DNA of 64,000 nucleotides, from NCBI GenBank assembly GCA_019787685.1, contig JAHNUO010000010.1, positions 1,116,001 to 1,180,000 on the forward strand. Reading direction: 5' to 3'. The position numbers were made by a program, and so were the translations under genes. Position 1 is the stretch's first letter, and every line of letters begins with the position of its first letter. Source of the stretch: Chiua virens. Taxonomy: Eukaryota > Basidiomycota > Agaricomycetes > Boletales > Boletaceae. Shown in pieces: positions 56,339 through 64,000 of this stretch. The notes beneath the pieces are model-generated. The model worked only from the letters and a program-made list of their open reading frames with translations, had not been told where the DNA came from and made no database searches.

Positions 56339-57106
56339 TCAAGCGGCGAGGGGTTGTTTCCAACCGTATGCTCGTACAGGCGCACCATCTGCATCGTGTA
56401 CGCTCAACGGTGTTAAACTCACCCACGTCTCCTCTCCTCCGTCTTTCACAGCATTGCTCAGTTCCCCAACCCGCGTTAAATTTTCGCAAATGAGTACTCC
56501 ATGACCCAGTAACGTTTCATGCATTCCCCACCCTTCTACGTTCACCGCGTGCTTGTCAGAAGGCGTTTCGTCCGGGCTGAGCGCGTCCACGCCGACGATC
56601 TTCGCACCAAGCTCGTGCAATGCGGTAGCGGCGTCTCTTGAGAAGTAGGGGTGTTCAAAGTAGCGCGGCGTGCCCCAGTGGACGTCCCAGCCCGTCCAGA
56701 GTAGCACGATATCTGCCTTGCCCTCCATGCGTGAGCCCAATGCATGATAACGCTGCCATGACAGCGTCCCTTCTTGTCATGTCCGCCCAACTGATCCTCC
56801 CCCGATCTCGTGCGAGATGACGGACGTCCAGAACGACCGCACGACCGACGAACTGAGCAAGCGGAATCTCGTGCATTTTCCGACCCGACGGGAAGAAATG
56901 GAAGGGTGCATCGATGTGTGTGCCCGTATGGGTACCGAGGGAGAGGGCATGCACACGGACGACCATATCAGAGTCTAGGTTGATTAATGGTGCCAGGGAT
57001 GTGGAAGCAACATGCGAGACTCATTTTGAATTCAGGGATCTCCTGGGTAGCATGGCGCTGGCTCGCGTAGGGAGTGGGAGAGATCGATTATCGTGGCGGG
57101 GTTCAT
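56339..57106 (-). CDS. cyclase / kynurenine-formamidase-like metal hydrolase, with frame breaks
   Basis: The start is MNPATIIDLSHSL at 57106. The metal-binding signature HTGTHIDAPFHFF is followed by LAQFVGRAVVLDV, then ADIVLLWTGWDVHW and the C-terminal QPLAA at 56339. The family (Pfam Cyclase) hydrolyses N-formylkynurenine or related cyclic amides or esters. One extra base near 57,034, before the metal-site block, and a further indel near 56,775 break the frame although conserved sequence continues. Assembly error or early decay. Confidence 0.75.
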
Positions 57107-57439
57107 GTTAGTTTGAACACAGGCTGTGATCACTTGGTTGGTAATTATTCTTGCTACTGACTGTCTTCCTACCCTAAGGGGCTGCCTAAGAAGACTACCT
57201 GCACTGATTAGTTCATAGGCTAGTCATCTTCGCCCCCTCGACAATTCTTCCAACCCTACAAGCACATCGCAAAGGATCGACAGTGCCCAGGCCAACAACA
57301 TGCTTGACTCTGGGTCCGTTTCTGGCAGGGTTTGCCATGGACCGCTAACTTAGACCATCCACTGTCTCAAAGTCTTCTCAGTTGAGGCTCACCTTGTCGA
57401 ATCCTTTCTGGGGCACGCCTCTTTCTGATGCCGCCATCT
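57107..57439. other. upstream side of the cyclase gene, no gene seen
   Basis: No supported coding sequence or repeat. Confidence 0.4.
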
Positions 57440-58900
57440 CGACCAGCACCATATAATAACCACCCCGCTGGTCGCCAGCTACAACCACCCAACCACCTTA
57501 GTGGTGACCACGATAACGGCGACGCAGCGGCGTCACTGGCCCGGTGGTAAAAAATGACAAGGCTCGCGCTTACGCTGAAGAGCATGCCACGCGGGTTTAC
57601 GACCCAGTTCCAACCACCGCCGACCATCAGTCAAACGAGATTTCTCCTTCGCGATCGAGCTTCTCTCGCCTATAACAACGTGTGTAAAGCAGGGCTAAGG
57701 AGAGACAATAGCAGAAACGTATTCGACAAATCACATGGATGATGGGACGCGGGGAGAGAACGCAGTCTGGCGAGGTCTGGGGAAGGTGGGAACCCAAGTA
57801 TGCACCCTATCCTTTCTGTCCGAACCGTGTTTCTCGGTCCGACCCCATACGCGCGCCGAATCGACAAACACTTGTCTAGTGTCCCAGTGACACGACACGA
57901 GGCGCTTCTCTGATCGAGACAGACGGCAATGCCATACGTTTACTCGTCGAAGTCGTGGTTCCTCACGGGATTCCCCATACATGCCATACATGACGGTATT
58001 CGCTTTTCGACGAGGAATTCCACACCACCGCATCCGAGTAACCGTAAGTAATGCGCAGATAGTGGTGCTGATGGTATCGCTTATCCCGTCGCAACTTGTC
58101 CGTGTCCGAGGATGCTCGTCCAGCGAAACTGGGTGGCTACGCTGGATGTGACAAAATAGGTTATACGGATCCAACTCAAACCATTCTCATATGTACGATT
58201 CCATCGCTAGGCCTCCGGAGGTCAGATCCTGACACATACAAGTCCATCAATCCATCCCACTCCCGCGGCATACATATCGTCATCATCTGTCAGGATCTAG
58301 CCACTTATCAATTTTGATTCTGATTGAGGCTAATGAGTCTCCCTTCAAGATCCGCTGGACGGTTTCAATTAGGGTAGCCCTCCCGTGTCCGTCAAGCGTC
58401 ATCCTGAGATGACGTCCGGTACCGATTAAGAACGAGTTTGGCAATCTTAGTGTGACTTGGTGGCATTACTCCACGGTCGGCAATCTTCAAGGACCGATTC
58501 GCACGTTCTTACCTCCAGGAAATCAAGTAACCAACACGAGGCTAACGTTGGGTCTCGATCTATCCCGACTTGGGTTCCCTTTGTTTTTGGGTGGTTAGAA
58601 GCGATCCAAATCGACACCTTTTCATCTCCGTTGCGGCGGGAGTCACATTCCGAGGTTTTGTCCGAATCTGACACAGGGTCCAAAGGATCCTGGTATTGCA
58701 CCCAAATCCCAGCTCCCGCGATCCAAATACACAGTTCTTTATATAGGGAAAATACCCCAAAACAGACGACGCTGGCCAAGACAGCAGTGTAGCGAAATGA
58801 AATGGTATCATACACCGATATTGTAGATAGCAACAGATTGTCAACATGCCCACATGGTGGCAACTAAAGTTTGCTTTTCATCTCCTTGATCCGGACCCCT
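57440..58900 (+). pseudogene. decayed duplicate of the TMEM70-like gene and its downstream flank
   Basis: Segments at 57,568-57,730 align with 52,415-52,600 of the TMEM70-like gene: CCACGCG then TTTACGACCC, CGCGATC then AGCTT, AAAGCAGGG, and GAGACA then TAGCAGAAACGT. The reading frame is destroyed by many indels and nothing matches the N-terminal half. Further blocks downstream match 52,920-53,600. Together they indicate one duplicated segment about 5.1 kb away, in the same orientation. Confidence 0.6.
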
Positions 58901-58933
58901 TGAAGTTTTTCGTCTGTGGAATGGAAGTATTGA

Positions 58934-61125
58934 TCAGAAGTGATCTGCTGACGCGTGAACATACGGACAATTAATGTCATACAGATTATCTCTCGGGACG
59001 GGCACAGTGTGCAGATGGATGTTCGAAGCATCGACCATCTCGGGTACGATTTCTTTGAGGTTGCGTGCGCCCAATAGCCGCATGTTCATCTCAAACTCGT
59101 CCTGGTCAGTAATGAACGATTCGTGAGTAACGAAAGGAAAGAAGGGATATGCAATGGTTCATACATGCAAGATTTGTAAGGCCTTCTCCACACCCTCTTG
59201 TCCGTATGACGAGAATGCATACAAGAACGGACGCCCCACTCCCACTGTGTCTCATCTTGTAAGCAGGAACAACGCAATTGGAAGGAAGCCATCGCACCTG
59301 CTGTAGCTCCGAGGGCGATAGCTTTGATAACATCAGTCGCACGACGAACACCTCCGTCAATCAACAACTGAAATTTCTCATTAGGAAAGCTCAATCCGCG
59401 CTTTTCCTTTAGTTTAGCGACAACCTCAACGAGGACCTCAATCCCAGAACGGGCAAAGTCTAGCTGACGACCACCGTGATTGGAAAGCACAACCCCGGCT
59501 AGACCCATGTCGTAAGCCTCTAGGGCATCTTCCCAGCATTGCACGCCCTTCAAGATCAATGGCACTAGAACGCAGGTATATCAATGTTGTCCAGGTTGGA
59601 TAGGATGGCACAACTAACTGTTGGTGACACTCTGGAAGAACTTCATGTCCGACCAATTTAGACCTGGATCAATAAAAGACTGGATATGCGATTGAGTTGC
59701 AGGTTTCCCCTGAGAAATCGGGGAGCGCTTACGCTGATGGCTCTCGCGGCACCTTGCGAGCGATCTACGCCGCCTTGACCAGCTTGCTTTACTTCTGAGG
59801 GATCCTCGGCTTCGAACTTTTGCCTCATATCCTTCTCGCGGCGACCTAGCTGAGGTGCATCAACGGTGATGAACAATCCCTTAATTCCACGCTTCTCAGC
59901 GTGTTGGACGATTCGCTTAGTGATCTCGCGGTCCTTGTTCACATAGAGCTGCAGGAACTGGACCTGGTCGAGAGCTGCAGCATCCACGACCTCGTCAAAC
60001 GAACAAGATGCAAGGGTAGGGATCTACACAGTCGATTGAGACATCCGAGAGATATAACCGACGATTTGTGATCTCACCATCTGTATCACACCGTGTTTCG
60101 CGGCAGCGCGAGTCAGGTTGAGTTCGCCGTCAGGGTGTCCGAGCTTTCCCAGGGCAGTGGCAGTCTGGTGTGTCAGGTTAACAACACTCAAGCTCAAATG
60201 AAGGTCATTCGTACAATGTATACAGGCATGCTGGTCTTATGACCCAGAATCATTGTCGACCAGTCAACATTGGTGACGTCCCTGAGAACGCGAGGACGGA
60301 ACCACACACTACATGACGTGTTAGACGAAACTGATGTTGCACATACAAGGTTGATATACCGGTGGAAAGCAGCGTGGTTTTCGCGGTTAGTAATTTCATC
60401 ATCAGCGGCCGATGAATAGTACGCCCAGGCCTTGTCTGGCATTACCATCCTTGCAATAGCCTGGGAGGAGTGAGTAAAGAGACCATGTGTCCAGCCTAGA
60501 GGACGAACCTCGAAATCATGAAGGTTGAGAATCTCGGAAAGAGCTGGACGAACTGCAAAGCGGGCTTGTCTGGCACGCTCCTCGTCAGTGATCACTTCCT
60601 CGACCTTTTTTACTGTTCCGAGGTCGACGGGCCCCAAGCTATCAGCATACATGAGCGCACGCGAACACTGACCAAGAGTAGTCTCCACTTACTGTTTTTC
60701 CGTTTTGAGGTTGGTGGTGATGGCATCCGGCGGATGAATGGGTTCATACTCCTTTCTGCTAAAGTGGTCAAGCACCATTCCCTTTCCGAACGTAGAACAT
60801 ACGTCGCGTCTTTCCCCGCATATTTGAGAATGATCTTGCTCCCACCTATCCAATTTGTCAAATCCAACTGAAAGCGACCCATGAGGCACTAAAACACACC
60901 AGGATGGTCTAGGACAGTTAGCCGAGTGTAACAGAGCAAAACAGTATGCGCGCACCATCCAAAAAGTCAGTGACATCGTACACGTTTCCTGCATGGGGAC
61001 ACGAAACACTTAGTTACTGCTCCAAAAGCTCGACCAGCACGTGTACCGTGAACAATGATCCAACAACTCTCGCGGCTGTTATGGAGTGCGACTTCATCCC
61101 CTGTCAGTAGCTTTCTGGGGGTCAT
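58934..61125 (-). CDS. CYB2: cytochrome b2-type L-lactate dehydrogenase (cytochrome b5 + FMN domains)
   Basis: The start is MTPRKLLTGDEVALH at 61125. A cytochrome b5 domain follows, with the heme motif HPGG built from a 9-nt exon (60900-60908). Then comes the flavin domain: MPDKAWAYYSSAADDE, LFITVDAPQLGRREKDMR, LILKGVQCWEDA, SNHGGRQLDF with the FMN-site His and Arg, and LLIDGGVRRATDV. The stop is at 58936-58934. About ten short introns are present. The family oxidises L-lactate (or other 2-hydroxy acids) and passes electrons to cytochrome c in the mitochondrial intermembrane space. There is no long N-terminal presequence, which is unusual for a mitochondrial form. Confidence 0.87.
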
Positions 61126-61684
61126 GATGCTGTCTTGAGTATGAGTGTATAGTGAAGGTTAGACGGGCAACCGCGGTCCGCTTTTGCAGGTCGTTGTGCG
61201 AGCGACTTCCCCGCCTCGCATGTCCCGTGCCCTAGTGGGAACGGGCGACAATGATCGTGCGAGACTCCGACACGTCGGCATCCGGTATTGCGTCTTGCCG
61301 AATACCATGCGACCAATTGCATCCACAGTTTTCAGTCGGAGATTGATCATGCTCTGTTGTTGATTGATTGGCTGTCAAAGACGGAACGCCGTCAAGCCCA
61401 ATTTCAGTGGGATCGACTTACCTGATATGGGAAGTGTTCAAGTTGGCATTCCATTGAAAGCGAGCAACGCTACACTCGATCGGTTGTAATATCAACCTTT
61501 ATGCATGTAATTTGTGAAGATTAAAGATAAGAATGAGGGAAAATCTAAGGAATGTGACCAAACGTATTGAGATGCAATGTGACGGCTATTTGTTACACAG
61601 CATAATGCTTCCGGTTCCGAGGCAAGTGCGAGGAGAGAAAAACCAGAAAAAAATTTAAAGGAATGTTTTAAACGATGGTCGACT
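61126..61684. other. intergenic region, no gene seen
   Basis: Upstream side of cytochrome b2 and 3' side of the isocitrate-lyase-like gene. Nothing else seen. Confidence 0.4.
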
Positions 61685-63033
61685 TTATACCACTTCAAAA
61701 GCACTTCCACCGGCACGCGCGTCGAGGTCGACAATATCTGAGAGACCTGAGAGAGCATTAAGTCTTCCGTGATAACAGCTGAGGAGCTGACACCTACCCA
61801 TGACTTCAAAGAATGCTTTTGGGTCCATCCCTTTCGCCGAAGAGAAGTCGGTGCCCGTCTTCTTCAGTGATTGCATAGCTGCACGGATACCGTGCACTGC
61901 AGCGACACACGAGACCAAGGAGAAGACTAGAACTTGGTCAGACGAAATTCAACCATCTTTGTACATCAGACTCACTGATGATCTTGGCTCCAAATGCTTC
62001 AGCCTCCTTACAAGTGAAGGATGGCGTGAGACCACCAGAGATGACGTTGACGAGAACAGGCTTGGGCTCCAATGCCTTCACCGTCTTGGTGAGAAGCTCG
62101 GCAGTCTTGACACCCTCGATGAAGCAAACATCAGCACCCGCATCGGCAGCGAGCTTCAGACGAGTGACAGCCTCATCCATGCCAAGAACTTGAGCGGAAT
62201 CAGTGCGGCCAATGATAACCTATGAATTAATGAATAAGATTTTCATCATTACTCATGTGAGCACCCACAAAGTTGGAACCACCAGGGATAGAGTCACGGG
62301 CAATTACTGCAGCACGGATACGAGTGATAAACTCCTCCCGCGAAACAACTTGCTTGCCCATCAAGTGGCCACAACGCTTGGTTTGCACTTGATCTTCAAT
62401 GTGCATACCAGCCACACCTGCACGGGCGTATTGGTAGACGGTACGGGCAACCATGGCAGTTCCACCGAAGCTAAAGGGGAAAATTCACGGTTAGAACGAG
62501 TCCCGAATCGGAAAAACCAAACAGCGTACCCAGTGTCAGCATCAGCGATAACGGGGGTTGTGGGACTTAAACTGCAGACCATCTGTGCGCTTTGAACGAA
62601 ATCGTTCAAAGTGGCAATGGCAACATCTGGCTGACCAAGGCGTGAAGCTGTGGTAGCAGCTCCGCTTTGGTACAAGCAATCGAAGCCTGCCTCGAGCGCA
62701 CAGCGCGCACTAATACCGTCGCAGATACCAGGGGCAACCTAAATCGGAAGTCAGACGAATATTTTCAGGGACACAAGACTGTATACGAACCACGATACCA
62801 GGGCGAGCGAGTAGCTGACGCAGACGAGTCGCAGCATCCCAAGAGAGAGGACCCTCCAAGAAGTTCTTGGGGTCAAGACGAGGGTTATAGTAAACACCAG
62901 CCTTCAAGGGTTTTTCTGGAGAAGGCGTTGCAATGAGGGCGTTGGCACCGCTGGATTCTTCAACGGGAGTTTGAGGGACAGCTTCCTGGACGGGAACTGG
63001 CTCAGGGGTCTTGTAGTAGTCGAGTCCAGGCAT
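61685..63033 (-). CDS. isocitrate lyase / PEP mutase superfamily enzyme
   Basis: The start is MPGLDYYKTPEPVPV at 63033 and the stop at 61685, with five or more exons. Superfamily motifs are GFDCLYQSGAATTASRLGQPD, VIADADTG (metal-binding Asp), GMHIEDQVQTKRCGH (catalytic Cys loop) and VNVISGGLTPSFT. This subgroup includes oxaloacetate acetylhydrolase, dimethylmalate lyase and carboxyphosphonoenolpyruvate mutase. The KRCGH loop shows a lyase active site, but the substrate cannot be fixed by eye. If it is the acetylhydrolase it would make oxalate. No break seen. Confidence 0.82.
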
Positions 63034-63878
63034 TGTAAAGTGGAAGGTTGTCTGTATACACAAAGGGGATTAAGAGAAGAAGTGTGTTGGAGTGGAAGAC
63101 GAAAAGGGTGGGCTTTATAAACCCGCTCAAGGTTCCAACCGGAATATTTTTCCATTGAGCGGGAGGCAATGTGTTCAAAGGGTCATGCCCTGGTTACGTA
63201 GAGGTGTGACCTGTGTGCGACACCGGAGATTCGCCCATACGGAGAGGCGTGTTGAGATATCAGATTCCACGCCCCAGTTAGAAAGGATGCCGCGGGGACA
63301 GACGGGCGAAAGAGACCTGTACAAAGACGGAAAGGCGTTAGAGAGAGACGCATATGGATGAGACCCAAGATCGCTCGAATCCTGTTGCGTGACCGGATTG
63401 GGCTACGAGGGCACGGCTCGATTTCGGCGCCGCCGTCAGTTCAGGGTCCCATTACCGTATCATGAATAACGCTTGTTCACCACATATCCAACTTGAAGGG
63501 TGATGCTTACTACATGTTCAGTGTATTAGCGCTGTTCCCACGCAAAACCAGTTGAAAATAGACCGTCGATATCGTGAGGATGTACAACTACGCGTGGACT
63601 CCAGAGGTGGTCCCTGGTGACCGACTTCTCCTAGGAGTAGGAGGTAGAGACGGGACTTGAGCGGAAATATGAAGCGAACATAGTAAACCTTGGAGCCGGG
63701 CCAAGGAAACACCTAAAAATAGACTAGACTGTGATAAAGCTGGATCTCGATCACAGATCTGAACTGTCTGGACCATAAACGGAATGGCGACCAATCAGAT
63801 CTTCGTTGGCTTAGACTTGTTGCGCCAACATTAACGCTCGTCTCATATCTTACACTGCGACACTACAGTAGCACTGCT
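63034..63878. other. intergenic region, no gene seen
   Basis: Contains the promoter of the isocitrate-lyase-like gene. No supported coding sequence. Confidence 0.4.
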
Positions 63879-64000
63879 ATGAGTCTCAAGTTCGGACCAG
63901 AGTGGAAAAGTGTCACTGAAACACTCGATAATCACCGCCGACCACCGGACCTGGGCGCTTTCTTGGCTTCGGCCACCTCCCCAAACACTAACTCTCAGTG
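63879..64000 (+). CDS. start of a gene running off the right edge
   Basis: An ATG at 63879 opens a frame to the window end (about 40 residues, beginning MSLKFGPEWKSV). The MxLKFGPEW opening is reminiscent of the N-terminus of fungal GYF-domain proteins, but only this short part is visible, so the family is a guess. Confidence 0.4.
   Translation, partial: MSLKFGPEWKSVTETLDNHRRPPDLGAFLASATSPNTNSQ

Overview
This is nuclear DNA from a filamentous basidiomycete, most likely an Agaricomycete. Nearly every gene is cut by many 45-100 nt GT..AG introns, and the gene set is fungal: mitochondrial Hsp70, cytochrome b2, dynactin p25, TRAPPC11, GH12, SUR7/PalI, TRI5-like terpene synthases. No RNA gene or CRISPR array was recognised.

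Left part (1-21.1 kb). A membrane-protein gene runs off the left edge. From 21,065 back to 2,504 on the minus strand lies one GTPase-family gene with a very unusual structure. After seven ordinary exons, 41 consecutive predicted exons are exactly 3 nt long. Each sits between AG and GT of near-identical ~80-nt intron-like repeats, then two normal exons finish the protein. Phase 0 is fixed by the upstream exons, and none of the 41 triplets is a stop. This is the best candidate for an undescribed system. A solo LTR (4262-4888) interrupts one of these introns at its splice donor. A 12.5-kb nest of DIRS-like tyrosine-recombinase retrotransposons fills another.

The transposon nest (6896-19441, plus strand). 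Element A (gag, RT/RNase H, tyrosine recombinase) carries element B inside its gag. B carries a second solo LTR (10177-10909) and a copia-type non-autonomous element (14124-15865). Removing the insertions in order restores gag, the RT frame and an 84-nt intron, and leaves two DIRS-like elements of about 5 kb each.

Middle (21-42 kb). TRAPPC11 is head to head with a small metallothionein, followed by a short secreted or GPI-type protein and a SUR7/PalI gene. After a gene-poor 2.7 kb come a PTH2-type peptidyl-tRNA hydrolase, a pair of TRI5-like terpene synthases (one decayed), mitochondrial Hsp70, an APH-fold phosphotransferase, a protein kinase and a microbial-type PARG.

Right part (42-64 kb). 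An HSL-type alpha/beta hydrolase, a GH12 endoglucanase, a hypothetical protein, dynactin p25, a TMEM70-like protein, a hypothetical, a cyclase/kynurenine-formamidase-like protein, a decayed duplicate of the TMEM70 region, cytochrome b2, an isocitrate-lyase/PEP-mutase enzyme and the start of one more gene. Several conserved genes contain single-base indels, so the assembly is probably imperfectly polished. Organism and family names are recognised by eye; no search was run.
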